Origin: Bradyrhizobium barranii subsp. barranii
Lineage (GTDB): Bacteria > Pseudomonadota > Alphaproteobacteria > Rhizobiales > Xanthobacteraceae
Assembly (NCBI RefSeq): GCF_017565645.3
Contig: NZ_CP086136.1
Coordinates: 10,027,501 to 10,091,500 of the forward strand
DNA: 64,000 nucleotides
Direction of reading: 5' to 3'
The notes under the pieces are model-generated. The model made no database searches, was not told the origin of the DNA, and saw nothing but the letters and a program-made list of their open reading frames with translations. Positions 27,218 through 35,517 of the stretch are shown piece after piece (the stretch's first letter is position 1; every line of letters starts with the position of its first letter). The position numbers were made by a program, and so were the translations under genes.

Positions 27218-27262
27218 CCTAAAGCGCGATGACGATTCATCCCAATCTCATCGCGCTTTAGG
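27218..27262. repeat. Perfect 15-bp inverted repeat
   Basis: CCTAAAGCGCGATGA at 27218-27232 and its complement at 27248-27262, with a 15-nt loop. Directly follows repeat copy A. This is a second rhizobial palindrome type. Confidence 0.75.
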
Positions 27263-27365
27263 CAAGATGACTGGCCAGCCGGAAGGTCTCTCAGCGAGCT
27301 CGGCAGGGCGGGCCGATGATCACTTCCTTACGGCAGCGACCCTCTAAGGTCCGCGACACCAAAAT

Positions 27366-27557
27366 CTACCGTGGCTCCGCCACCGTTCTCAGAAGTCGTC
27401 TGGGTGCGGCCTCGCTGTGCGCTGACACAGCGATGACCCGGTCGCCTTTCTTCTCCGCCAGTCCGACATTTCGAGCGAGGATCGCGCCAAGCAAAAGCAT
27501 CGTGACCATCAGCCCGCTCACGGACGCAGTCACATAAACATTGGACCAATTGCGCAT
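27366..27557 (-). CDS. Small predicted membrane protein
   Basis: A 63-residue frame from ATG 27557 (MRNWSNVYVTASVSGLMVTMLLLGAILARN cut here at its helix parts: NVYVTASVSG, LMVTMLLLGAIL). One transmembrane helix, then a basic tail ending RRLLRTVAEPR. GGTGTAGTG precedes the start, a moderate ribosome-binding site. No family recognised. It lies inside the segment bracketed by the radC duplicates. Confidence 0.35.
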   Translation of the reverse strand: MRNWSNVYVTASVSGLMVTMLLLGAILARNVGLAEKKGDRVIAVSAHSEAAPRRLLRTVAEPR

Positions 27558-27599
27558 CACTACACCACCCATGCGCACCGCCCCGGCCCGATGCAACAT

Positions 27600-28400
27600 G
27601 CGTCGTTGAGTCGTTAGGCGATTTGGTGGCGCGGCAGTGGCGTTCTGGAGTTCACCTCACTTGTTACGCGGTGGCGGCCACTCGTTGCAGGTTCGTGGCG
27701 AGCGGATTGCTTTGAGCAGCCTTTCCTGTGGACCGCCGCACTTCCATCACAGGAGGCAGCATGGACTCAGGCATACTCCGAAATTGCGCGGCTTGCTCTC
27801 CCGGCCGCGCGGATCTGGCCTGGAGCCCCGGCTGGTACGGTCGGGGCTCTCTTTGGAGCGGCTCTCTGAGACCGTTCAGCTTGGCCTCGGACGGCGGTCT
27901 TCGTGCTGCCAGTCGCCTAAGCGACTAACCCGATCACTAGCTCCGTCAGAACTGCTGACTTTGCTATCCGCTTCCGGGATTTCAGCGCCGTTCGTCTGGA
28001 TCAGAAATAGCTGTTTCTGCATCTCGACGAGGCGCGCGCGGCTATATTGCCACCGGATAAAGCCGCAGCCGCGCCGTGCTAATTGTTGCGCGCAGCTCAA
28101 ATGACGACAATTCCGGGCTGCATCGTGCGCGTCGGACTGAAGCATCACTTGCGCTGATCTGTTTACGGCGACTTCCGCTTCTGGCCCGTCTCGGACCTCA
28201 CGACGCCGAAGCAGAATGCCCGCCACTGAGGTGAGAGCTGAAGTCCGCTGATGGTCCCTGGTGAGTGAAATGGCTTATAAAGGCGCTTCCACGTGTTAAC
28301 GTGATCATCACGAACGATCACTGCTTACAGTCCCCTGCTACTACCCCACCTAAAAAATCTATTGTGTGTTCAACGCATTACGTGAAGCGATAGATTCATC
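27600..28400. other. Gene-poor stretch inside the radC-bracketed segment
   Basis: About 800 bp with no coding region I can defend. A 55-residue frame at 27761-27928 has a strong AGGAGG site 4 nt before its ATG, but the protein (MDSGILRNCAACSPGRADL and onward) is not recognisable. A GC stem, GAGCCCCG / CGGGGCTC, lies near 27820-27850. The last 140 bp before the radC fragment are AT-rich (CCTAAAAAATCTATTGTG near 28350). No integrase or transposase remnant was recognised. Confidence 0.4.
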
Positions 28401-28559
28401 CACAACCACCCCTCGGGCGATCCCTCGCCCTCGCAGGCCGACATCCAGATGACCAAGGCCATCATCGACATCGCCAAGCCGCTCGGCATCGCGGTGCACG
28501 ACCACGTCATCGTCGGCAGAAACGGCCATGCCAGCCTGCGCGGGATGCGGTTGATCTAG
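28401..28559 (+). pseudogene. radC': radC 3' fragment (displaced end)
   Basis: Encodes the last 53 codons of RadC without its front: [48 protein letters not shown], stop TAG. Starts abruptly at the JAMM motif. Codon third positions are strongly GC (GCC AAG, GGC, AGC, CGG), like the neighbouring core genes and unlike the current radC tail (GCA AAA, GGT, AGT, AAG). It is most simply the original chromosomal end of radC, cut off by insertion of 23749-28400. Confidence 0.8.
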
Positions 28560-28586
28560 AGCCTCAAATCAGATGACAAGGACACG

Positions 28587-29375
28587 ATGAGCGACTGGCT
28601 GCACAATCTGCCGGTGCCTGCAATGGCGCTGGTGATCTTTGGATTCACGTACCTGCTCGCCGCGGCCATCTTCGCAGGCATCGCGAGGGCTGCGACGGAG
28701 GAGCGCGCGAAGTCGCTGAAGGCGATCTCGCCGGGCATGCTGCCGGTGCTCGGCATCATCTTCGGCCTGTTCGTCGCCTTCATCGCCGCGCAGGTTTGGG
28801 GCGACAGCGACCGCGCCAGCGCCGCGGTGAGCCGCGAGGCCAGTGCGCTGCGCAGCGCCGTGCTGCTGGCCGCCGGCCTGCCGGCGGAGCAGGAGACGAA
28901 GCTGCGCGGCCTGGTGCGCGACTATGTCGGGCAGGCCGTCGCGGTGGAATGGCCGATGATGGCGCATCAGGAGGTGTCGCTGAAGGTCACGCCGCCGGCG
29001 CTCGCCGAAGCCCTGCAGTTCGTCGTTGCGATGACGCCGCAAGGCCCCGGGCAGGCGAATGTACAGCGCGAGCTCATCGCCGCGCTGGAGCAGGCCCTGG
29101 ATGCGCGGCGGCAGCGGATCATCGTCAGCCTCGCCGCGGTGAACCCGGTCAAATGGTGGTGCCTGTACCTCCAGGCGGCCTGCGCGCTGCTGGTGATCGG
29201 CCTCGTTCATTGCGACAACCGGCTGGGATCGGCGATCGCGATGGGCCTGTTCGCCACCGGCGTCGCCACCTCCGTCCTGCTCATCGCTGCGCACGACCGG
29301 CCGTTCGCCGGCCAGATCTCGATCCAGCCGGAGCCGCTGCTCCAGATCATGCCGGCAGACCCCGGCAAGAGTTGA
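28587..29375 (+). CDS. DUF4239/bestrophin-like membrane protein
   Basis: 262 residues. Two N-terminal helices (MALVIFGFTYLLAAAIFAGI, PVLGIIFGLFVAFIAAQVW), a helical soluble middle (SREASALRSAVLLAAGLP, LRGLVRDYVGQ) and two C-terminal helices (WWCLYLQAACALLVIGLV, IAMGLFATGVATSVLLI). This is the pattern of the DUF4239 family. Function unknown, perhaps channel-like. It follows the displaced radC end by 27 bp, which suggests it was the original neighbour of radC. Confidence 0.7.
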   Translation: MSDWLHNLPVPAMALVIFGFTYLLAAAIFAGIARAATEERAKSLKAISPGMLPVLGIIFGLFVAFIAAQVWGDSDRASAAVSREASALRSAVLLAAGLPAEQETKLRGLVRDYVGQAVAVEWPMMAHQEVSLKVTPPALAEALQFVVAMTPQGPGQANVQRELIAALEQALDARRQRIIVSLAAVNPVKWWCLYLQAACALLVIGLVHCDNRLGSAIAMGLFATGVATSVLLIAAHDRPFAGQISIQPEPLLQIMPADPGKS

Positions 29376-29405
29376 GCAGAGCGGCCGGCCCCGCGAGAGA
29401 GCATC

Positions 29406-30278
29406 TCACCGAACGGACTGCCAGCCCTTCGGCGTCCAGCGCAGCAGCGTGCCGGACAGCGGCTTCGGCGCGCGCGCCATCATGTTCCTGGCCAGCGTCC
29501 GCAGCGCGTCGATCGCGGCACCGCTGTCTTCGCTTGCATAGAGCACGAGATCGGCCGACGGCGCCGCGACGATCAGGACACCGCCCTGGGCCTGCGCGAG
29601 CGGCGCCCAGCTGTCGATCAGCGCGAGCCGGCTGGTCTGATATTAGTCCCCCGTCAGCGTGCCGAACTGTCCTGACGGGACCGCTTTTGCGACCGTCGTG
29701 AGCGGCTTCACGCTGTTGCGCAGATTGGCGATGGCGATGTCGAAGACCTGGTCCTGCGTCAAGCCGAGCGCGGCACGATCCTTGTCGTTGAACACCCTGA
29801 CCGCCCGCGGCGAATCCAGCACCGGGACGATCACCAGCCCCTCTACCAGGGGCCGCGTCAGCGCCGGGCCGCGCGCGTCGACCTCCCGAAGCGCCCGCTG
29901 CATGTAATCGGCCGAGCGCACGACCACGCGAAGGGCTGCTCGGGTCGGCTGATCGTTCCGGCTGCTCGCCGTTGCCTTGACGCCGCTGACATAGGCGCCG
30001 ATCTCCCTGGCGCAGCCGCCCGTATTGGCCTTGCAGAAGGCGTAGATGCGGTCGAGGTTGGTTTGCAGAGGGCCGACCGACAGCGTCAGCGGTCCCTTGA
30101 TCACGACCGGGGCGTCACGAATCTCGGCGCGGATACGCTCGGCCACGAAAGCCGTAAACGCGGGTTCGTCGGCTGGAATCTGTTGCGCCCGGGCAGCCCC
30201 GGCTCCGACGAGATCGCCGGCCACGATCGCGGCGATCAGCCACCGGCATATGCGAGATCGGATGCTCATGCGAACCAC
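29406..30278 (-). pseudogene. DUF1444 (YtpQ-like) exported protein interrupted by an in-frame TAA
   Basis: From ATG 30278 a signal peptide (WLIAAIVAGDLVGAGAARA) leads into a DUF1444 domain (VVIKGPLTLSVGPLQTNLDRIYAFC, IVPVLDSPRAVRVFNDKDRAALG). At 29643-29645 a TAA follows FGTLTGD, but the same frame continues with an obviously homologous C-terminus (YQTSRLALIDSWAPLAQ, GGVLIVAAPSADLVLYAS, ending near GWQSVR) to TGA at 29406. The expected residue is Tyr, so TAC or TAT became TAA. The made product would be 211 instead of about 290 residues. Function of the family is unknown. Confidence 0.75.
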
Positions 30279-30374
30279 CAGCTCGGGAGAGCGGCTCGCC
30301 GGCCGATACTCACCCCTCCGCGTCCAATCTACTGCCGGGCGCCGTCAATCCTGTGGGCGCCGGCGGTTGATCGA

Positions 30375-30695
30375 TCAATAGCAATAGCGTTGGCTGACCC
30401 GGACGTAATAGCCGTCGGGACGCTGCACATAACAGCCGCGCTGATAGGCGTAGTAACCGGAGCGGCGGCGCTCGCCCTCGGAAGCGATCGCAGCGCCCGT
30501 GCCGGCACCGACGACGGCGCCGATTGCGGCGCCGCGGCCTCCGCCGAGCGCACCACCGAGGATCGCCCCGCCGACACCGCCGATGATCGCACCGCCGATG
30601 GCATCCTGGGCTGCAGCCTCATGCGCCGGCATCGCCATCGCGACCGTCAGACATGCCGCGATTCCAAAACTTCCAATGCGAAGACCTCGAAGCAT
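30375..30695 (-). CDS. Small glycine-zipper envelope protein
   Basis: 106 residues. Signal peptide (LRIGSFGIAACLTVAMAMPA, cut near AAAQ), then a glycine-zipper membrane segment (GGAIIGGVGGAILGGALGGG) and a short C-terminal part with cysteines (QRGCYVQRPDGYYVRVSQRYCY). Typical of outer-membrane or periplasmic rhizobial small proteins. Function unknown. Confidence 0.75.
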   Translation of the reverse strand: MLRGLRIGSFGIAACLTVAMAMPAHEAAAQDAIGGAIIGGVGGAILGGALGGGRGAAIGAVVGAGTGAAIASEGERRRSGYYAYQRGCYVQRPDGYYVRVSQRYCY

Positions 30696-30859
30696 GCTCG
30701 CCCTCCCTGTGATGAGCCAGTCATAGCGCCGGAAGTGGATTCGGACCAGACAAATAGCCGGCGGCGCGGCTCACGACGCCTACGCGATGGCGTCGGAGGC
30801 ACAGCGCGAAGACGGCTCGAACCATGCCGCGAGCGATGCACAGGCCGGCCGATCGGACG

Positions 30860-31234
30860 TCAGGGATCGATCCAGCGCTGCACGGCCTCGGCGGTGTCGG
30901 CCGGCGTGGAGTTGAAGCAGATCGCGGCGTCAGGCGCCAGTTGATGGACGAGGTTGAGCACCTTCTCGAACAGCAGCAGGCGCTCTTTCGGCTCGCGCAG
31001 CCCCGCGCCGATCACGATGCAGTCGAAGCGCTCGTCGCGCAGTGCGGCCGTGACGCCGGCTTCGGCGGTCGCGTCGAGATCGATCAGGCAGCTCGTGACC
31101 TCGTAGCCGAGATCACGCAGGCGCAGCAATTGCGCTTCGATATGATGGCGCACGAGCTCCGGCGTGAGCTGCGGAAATGCGCTGTAATCCGCATTGCCGG
31201 GTTCGATGCCGATCGCGAGGACGCGCTTGGCCAT
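30860..31234 (-). CDS. Conserved hypothetical protein (receiver-like alpha/beta fold)
   Basis: 124 residues. Alternating strands and helices (RVLAIGIEPG, LRDLGYEVTSCLIDLDATA, FDCIVIGAGLREPKERLLLFEKVLNLVHQ) suggest a small alpha/beta protein resembling a receiver or Rossmann-like fold without a clear phosphorylation triad. No function can be assigned. Monocistronic as far as visible. The 267 bp beyond its start (31235-31501) hold no other gene. Confidence 0.7.
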   Translation of the reverse strand: MAKRVLAIGIEPGNADYSAFPQLTPELVRHHIEAQLLRLRDLGYEVTSCLIDLDATAEAGVTAALRDERFDCIVIGAGLREPKERLLLFEKVLNLVHQLAPDAAICFNSTPADTAEAVQRWIDP

Positions 31235-31501
31235 GCAGGGCTCCCTACCGCATCGTCTGAAATGCTAACGGACGAACGACCATGCCGGTTCCCCCGCTGG
31301 CGGGTCGCGCTGCCGGCGAAGGCGCGGGTCCCGTCCTGCGGCGCATTTTCGCGCCCAGGCTGTAAGCCATTTCACATGCGCCGGGCCGGCAACCTGCCAC
31401 ATTTGCCGGTGATCACGTTGGAGTCACACCCGATCACGGCACCTGGTCCATATCTGACTTGCACGAAATTTCGATAATTCATCAATTTTCGGGAGCGGAA
31501 G

Positions 31502-32140
31502 ATGGTCTCATTCGAGAGTCTGAAAAGCGAGTACGAGCGGAATTGGGCCGATCTCGAGATCCGGCCTTCCCGCCTCGGCGACGCGAATGGCGTCGCGCGC
31601 AAGGCGATCAACGGCAAGGCGACCTATCAGCAGATCGAGCGGTTGACCGGAGTCCCCTGGTATTTTGCCGCGCTCTGCCACTACCGCGAATCCAACTTCG
31701 ATTTCGACACCTATCTCGGCAACGGCGAAACGCTTCATCGCGTGACGACCATCGTTCCGAAGGGGCGCGGCCCCTTTACCACGTTCGTGGACGGCGCCGT
31801 GGACGCGTTCAGAATCGAGAATTTCATCGGCGCCCACGACTGGGGCATCGCGCGGATGCTGTTCCGGCTCGAGGCGTTCAACGGCTTCGGCTATCACTCG
31901 AAGGGCTGCAATTCGCCTTACCTCTATGGCGGTTCGACACTGTACGGCCCGCCCGAGGCGAGGGCCGGAAAATTCGTCCGCGACCATGTGTTCGACTCGA
32001 ACCACGTCGATTCCCAGCTCGGCACGGCGGTGATTCTGCATGCGATGATGTCGCTCGATTCCTCGATCACCCTCGACGGCAGCCCGCAATTCGCGGCCGC
32101 ACTGAGCCCGAGGACGATGCGGCGTCGACGATTGTTCTGA
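31502..32140 (+). CDS. Lysozyme-like domain protein
   Basis: 212 residues. MVSFESLKSEYERNW, then a lysozyme-like fold (ATYQQIERLTGVPWYFAALCH followed by YRESNFDFDTYLGNGE; the glutamate of YRES is the likely catalytic acid), then VHDWGIARML-type helices (GAHDWGIARMLFRLEAFNGFGY). It ends in an out-of-family tail (RTMRRRRLF) whose TGA at 32138-32140 overlaps an ATG in the next frame, where a peptidoglycan-binding domain continues. Length over both frames is 3n+2, so a one-base loss in a CCC run near 32107 would explain the split. Alternatively the TGATG couples two genes. Probable cell-wall lytic activity; no signal peptide. Confidence 0.7.
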   Translation: MVSFESLKSEYERNWADLEIRPSRLGDANGVARKAINGKATYQQIERLTGVPWYFAALCHYRESNFDFDTYLGNGETLHRVTTIVPKGRGPFTTFVDGAVDAFRIENFIGAHDWGIARMLFRLEAFNGFGYHSKGCNSPYLYGGSTLYGPPEARAGKFVRDHVFDSNHVDSQLGTAVILHAMMSLDSSITLDGSPQFAAALSPRTMRRRRLF

Positions 32141-32889
32141 TGCAACAGGCGCTCAACAAGCTCGGCGCCAATCCGCCGCTCGTCGAGGACGGCATCAGCG
32201 GACCGAAGACCGGGGCCGCGGTCTCGCAGTTTCAGCAGCAGAACGGCCTGAGGGACACCGGGCTTCTCGACGGGGCCACGGTCGCGGCACTCACGCGTGC
32301 AACGCAGGCGGGAGGTTCCGTGCAGAGCGGCGATCTGTCCAAGATCCTGAAGCGGCTGGAGGACCTCGCACACTTGCTGCGACCGTCAGCCGGCGGCGTA
32401 ACACCGGGAACGACGACACCGGGCAACACGCTGCCCGCCACCAACGATCCGATCAACCTGTTCGAACGGCTCTTCTCCCTCATCAACAAGACGGCGCCCG
32501 TGCCAGGACCGGTCAGCCCGACCAATCCAGCCCCCGTCGATCAGTTGAAGCAGGTCGTCGACCTGCTCAGCACGCTGCTCAACAAGGACGGCAAGCCGGT
32601 GCTCGGCCAGGTCAACGGCGCGCTCGGCGAGACCATCGGCAAGCTGCTCGACGGCAAGAAGACGGCACTCGGCATCGGCGGCTCGGTGCTCACTGCGCTG
32701 CTCTCTTCGGTGACCGCGAGCCCGAATGCGGGCGGTATTGCCGGACTGCTCGGAACGATCGTATCGGCGGTGCCGGGCCTCGGCCAGTTCGCGATGCCGA
32801 TCTCGCTGGCGCTCACGGCCTGGGGCGTGCTCGGCAAGTTCGAGAAGTGGGCGCAAGGCACCGCGCCGCCGCCGAAGCCGACGACGTAA
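32140..32889 (+). CDS. Peptidoglycan-binding domain protein (C-terminal half of the upstream lysozyme-like gene)
   Basis: 249 residues from ATG 32140. A PG_binding_1 domain comes first (MQQALNKLGANPPLVEDGI, then SGPKTGAAVSQFQQQNGL, LLDGATVAAL), then a Pro/Thr linker (PGTTTPGNTLPATNDP) and a hydrophobic Gly/Ala-rich C-terminus (GGIAGLLGTIVSAVPGLGQF). The same frame is open upstream of the ATG and reads EDDAASTIVL, which joins naturally to the lysozyme-like domain, so the two were probably one protein of about 462 residues. Late hydrophobic segments recall membrane-active parts of endolysins, but no phage genes are nearby. Confidence 0.68.
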   Translation: MQQALNKLGANPPLVEDGISGPKTGAAVSQFQQQNGLRDTGLLDGATVAALTRATQAGGSVQSGDLSKILKRLEDLAHLLRPSAGGVTPGTTTPGNTLPATNDPINLFERLFSLINKTAPVPGPVSPTNPAPVDQLKQVVDLLSTLLNKDGKPVLGQVNGALGETIGKLLDGKKTALGIGGSVLTALLSSVTASPNAGGIAGLLGTIVSAVPGLGQFAMPISLALTAWGVLGKFEKWAQGTAPPPKPTT

Positions 32890-32903
32890 AGCCGTTTGCG
32901 TCT

Positions 32904-34184
32904 TCAGCCGTCGGCATCGGCAATGGCTGCCGCTCGCCGCTCCATCAACACGCGCTCGCGCGCATTGTTCGTGAGACGCGCTGCGGTCTCGAACGATCGT
33001 CGCGCCTCGGCGAAGCGACCGAGCTTCTCCAGGAGGTCGCCGCGGACAGAATGGAGATGGTGGTAAGTCCCGAGCGCCGGTTCGTCCGCGATCATGTCCA
33101 CGAGATCGAGACCGGCCTGCGGCCCTTCGGCCATGCCAAGCGCGACCGCCCGGTTGAGCTCGATCACCGGCGAGCGCACCAGCGCCGCGAGCTGGCCATA
33201 GAGCTCCGCGATGCGGCGCCAGTCGGTGGCAACGGCCGTCTCCGCCGTCGCGTGGCACGCGACGATCGCGGCCTGCAGCGTGTAGAACCGTCCGGCACCG
33301 CCGAGCTCGCGCGCGCGATCGAGCGCGCGAAGGCCGCTGCCAATCTGGCGCCGGTCCCAGAGCCTGCGGTCCTGGTCCATGAGCAGGATGGGCTCGCCAT
33401 CGATGCCCGTGCGCGCCTGCTTCCGCGCGGCATTCAGCTCCATCAGTGCCATGAGACCGTGGACCTCGGGCTCGAGAGGCGCGAGCCCGACCAGCACCCG
33501 CCCCATGCGCAGAGCCTCGTCGCAGAGCTGCGGCCGCAGCCACTCCTCGCCGCCTGAGGCCGAATAGCCCTCGTTGATTATGAGATAGACGACCTCGAGC
33601 ACCGAGGCGAGACGCTCCGAAAGCGCCTCGCCGCTCGGGATCTCGTAGCTCAGGCCCGACCGCGACAGCGTGCGCTTGGCGCGGACGATGCGCTGGGCGA
33701 TGGTTGCCTCCGTGACCAGGAAGGCGCGCGCGATCTCGTCGGTGGTCAGGCCGCAGATCATACGCAATGCCAGCGCCGCGCGCGCCTGCCGCGGCAGCAG
33801 CGGGTGACAGGCCGTGAAGATCAGCCGCAACCATTCGTCACCGATATCGTCGTCGAGGGCGGCGTCGAAATCCGGCATCGCGTCCTGCTCCTGCATCAGC
33901 TCGTGCGTCAGCAGGTCCTGCTTGCGGGTGAGCATCTTTGCCCGGCGCAGATGATCGAGCCCGCGGCGCTTGGCCGTCGCAACCAGCCAGGCGCCGGGAT
34001 TGTCCGGCACCCCGCTGTGCGGCCACGCTTCCAGCGCTGCGACCAGAGCGTCCTGGGTCAATTCCTCCGCCAGCGGCACGTCGCGCAGCATGCGCGACAG
34101 CGTGGCGATCAGCCGTGGCTGCGCGACGCGCCAGGTTGCGTGAATCGCGGCGCGGATCTCGCGATCGATGTCGGCGGTCGTCAT
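32904..34184 (-). CDS. ECF sigma factor with C-terminal TPR-like extension (ECF42 type)
   Basis: 426 residues. Sigma region 2 (LIATLSRMLRDVPLAEELTQDALVAALE, cut: AEELTQDALVAALEAW; NPGAWLVATAKRRGLDHLRR) and region 4 (QARAALALRMICGLTTDEIA, RAFLVTEATIAQRIVRAKRT) come first. A DUF6596-like extension of about 230 residues follows (EVVYLIINEGYSAS, then LLMDQDRRLWDR and TPR-like helices to residue 420). This is the ECF42 architecture, which usually lacks an anti-sigma factor and travels with a DGPF/YciI protein, exactly the next gene upstream. The extension probably replaces anti-sigma control. Confidence 0.88.
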   Translation of the reverse strand: MTTADIDREIRAAIHATWRVAQPRLIATLSRMLRDVPLAEELTQDALVAALEAWPHSGVPDNPGAWLVATAKRRGLDHLRRAKMLTRKQDLLTHELMQEQDAMPDFDAALDDDIGDEWLRLIFTACHPLLPRQARAALALRMICGLTTDEIARAFLVTEATIAQRIVRAKRTLSRSGLSYEIPSGEALSERLASVLEVVYLIINEGYSASGGEEWLRPQLCDEALRMGRVLVGLAPLEPEVHGLMALMELNAARKQARTGIDGEPILLMDQDRRLWDRRQIGSGLRALDRARELGGAGRFYTLQAAIVACHATAETAVATDWRRIAELYGQLAALVRSPVIELNRAVALGMAEGPQAGLDLVDMIADEPALGTYHHLHSVRGDLLEKLGRFAEARRSFETAARLTNNARERVLMERRAAAIADADG

Positions 34185-34205
34185 CGCCGCCGACCAGAGC
34201 CCTTT

Positions 34206-34295
34206 CCGTTCCGATGGAATCGGAACGGGGCTCTAGATTCTTGTTTTGACGCGTTTTCTTGACGCGAACCGGTATCCACTTCGCTCGAAAACGCT
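34206..34295. repeat. Rhizobial intergenic repeat between the DGPF and sigma genes
   Basis: Begins with a perfect 10-bp stem (CCGTTCCGAT-GGA-ATCGGAACGG, 34206-34228), followed by GCTCTAGATTCTTGTTTTGA and GCGAACCGGTATCCACTTCG, ending CTCGAAAACGCT. This is a repeat type I associate with Bradyrhizobium genomes. It sits in the leader of the sigma gene and may affect its expression. Confidence 0.65.
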
Positions 34296-34317
34296 CCAGG
34301 ACGAGCGGTGGTGTCCA

Positions 34318-34725
34318 TCAGGCGTGGGCAGCCACCCTGGACTGCGCGTCGACCTGGCAGGCGATCTCCACGCCCGGCGTGGCGAATGCCCGCAATTCGC
34401 AGGTCCCCTCCCAGCCCGGCATGTGATCGAGGTGCAGCTGCATGAATTCCTTCGCCATGGCCACGGCTTCCGCCTTGTCGCGCAGCTCGAAAATGGCATA
34501 GCCGCCGATCACTTCCTTGGCCTCGACGAAGGGGCCGTCGATGACGCTGAGCTCACCGTCGACGATTCGCACCCGTGCGCCGGTCGCAAGCGGCATCAGG
34601 CCGCCATTGTCGATCATTCGACCGGCCTTGATCTCCCGCTCGGATATGTCCTGCATGGCCTCCATCAGCGCCGGGCTCGGGGCAGCCATCGGCTGGCTGG
34701 AGGTGACGATGTACATGAAGCGCAT
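34318..34725 (-). CDS. YciI/DGPF-domain protein, partner of the ECF42 sigma factor
   Basis: 135 residues of the YCII-related fold: MRFMYIVTSSQP start, VRIVDGELSVIDGPFVEAKE containing the DGPF motif, GGYAIFELRDKAEAVAMAKEF, then HMPGWEGTCELRAFA. DGPF proteins are encoded beside ECF41/42 sigma factors and are commonly in the regulon. The enzymatic activity is unknown. Transcribed in the same direction as the sigma gene, 133 bp upstream of it. Confidence 0.88.
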   Translation of the reverse strand: MRFMYIVTSSQPMAAPSPALMEAMQDISEREIKAGRMIDNGGLMPLATGARVRIVDGELSVIDGPFVEAKEVIGGYAIFELRDKAEAVAMAKEFMQLHLDHMPGWEGTCELRAFATPGVEIACQVDAQSRVAAHA

Positions 34726-34824
34726 GAAAAACTCCCTTGGCGAGCAGCAGCCGCTCCGGCTGCAAACCGGCTCGCTATGGATGTGACGATTGAGCCTTGG
34801 CTAAATCGACATCGACCGGAAGAT

Positions 34825-35517
34825 TTATTGCCGCAGCATGATCAGGGGATCGGCGGTATCGGGGACGCGCCGCCATTGCGCGTTGTCATCGGCCTCGAAC
34901 TGCCAGGCCTCGCCTGATTTCGACATCAGGACGATCTGGCCGCGCTCGAGCCGCCATTGCGCCGGATTGAACTGAGCGATCGCCGGATCGCATTTCGGCT
35001 TGACGAAGACCTGGAAATTGTCCGGGCCGGCTTCCGTGTTGGTCAGCGTCAGCCCGCACACCGGCTGGCCGTTGCCGCGCACCATCGACCAGTCGCCGAT
35101 CATCTGGTCCATCGACTTGGCCATCGAGCGGGCGGCGGCGAGATCCTGGAGGATGTAGACGCCCTCGCCCTGCCGCAGGCCTTCGAAGATGCCGGCCTCG
35201 ACCTCGGTGAAGTCGATCACGGCTTCACCGGTCGCGTCCTGCAAACGAACGATGTCGAGGCCCCTGACGCTCCAGGCAACGATATCCTTCGTAAAGGGCA
35301 GCGTGGTCTTGCAGGCCGGCTCCAGCTCCAGCTTGAAACCCTGCGCCGCGGCATCGCCCTTCATCGTGACGACGCAGGTCTTGCTGCGCTCGGTGGTCGA
35401 GAGCTCCCACTGCCCGGGCATCGTCTTCTTCAGGGTCGTCGCATCCTGCGCATGCGCGATGCCGATCGCGGCCACGCAGGCCGCGACGGCGAATGCAACG
35501 ACCCGAAGACCTCTCAT
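34825..35517 (-). CDS. Exported protein with two AprI/Inh (metalloprotease inhibitor) domains
   Basis: 230 residues. Signal peptide (VVAFAVAACVAAIGIAHAQ), then two similar beta-barrel halves: the first opens MPGQWELSTTERSKTCVVTM, the second IGDWSMVRGNGQPVCGLTL. Each has the W..C pattern of AprI/Inh inhibitors, which protect the secreting cell from its own serralysin-type proteases in the periplasm. Its ATG overlaps the stop of the dehydrogenase gene (TGATG at 35515-35519), so it is the last gene of the ABC operon although its function seems unrelated. No serralysin gene is visible in the window. Confidence 0.72.
   Translation of the reverse strand: MRGLRVVAFAVAACVAAIGIAHAQDATTLKKTMPGQWELSTTERSKTCVVTMKGDAAAQGFKLELEPACKTTLPFTKDIVAWSVRGLDIVRLQDATGEAVIDFTEVEAGIFEGLRQGEGVYILQDLAAARSMAKSMDQMIGDWSMVRGNGQPVCGLTLTNTEAGPDNFQVFVKPKCDPAIAQFNPAQWRLERGQIVLMSKSGEAWQFEADDNAQWRRVPDTADPLIMLRQ

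Noticed and set aside
27876..28226. A 116-codon minus-strand frame in the gene-poor stretch
   Set aside because: No ribosome-binding site, no recognisable family and poor codon pattern; left as non-coding.
23749..28400. Integrase or transposase inside the radC-bracketed segment
   Set aside because: Both strands were read for tyrosine-recombinase (R..HxxR..Y) and DDE-type motifs; nothing convincing was found, so no mobile-element gene is claimed.
31502..32889. Programmed ribosomal frameshift between lysozyme-like and peptidoglycan-binding parts
   Set aside because: No slippery heptamer followed by a stable stem was seen at 32100-32140; a one-base loss or ordinary coupling explains the arrangement.
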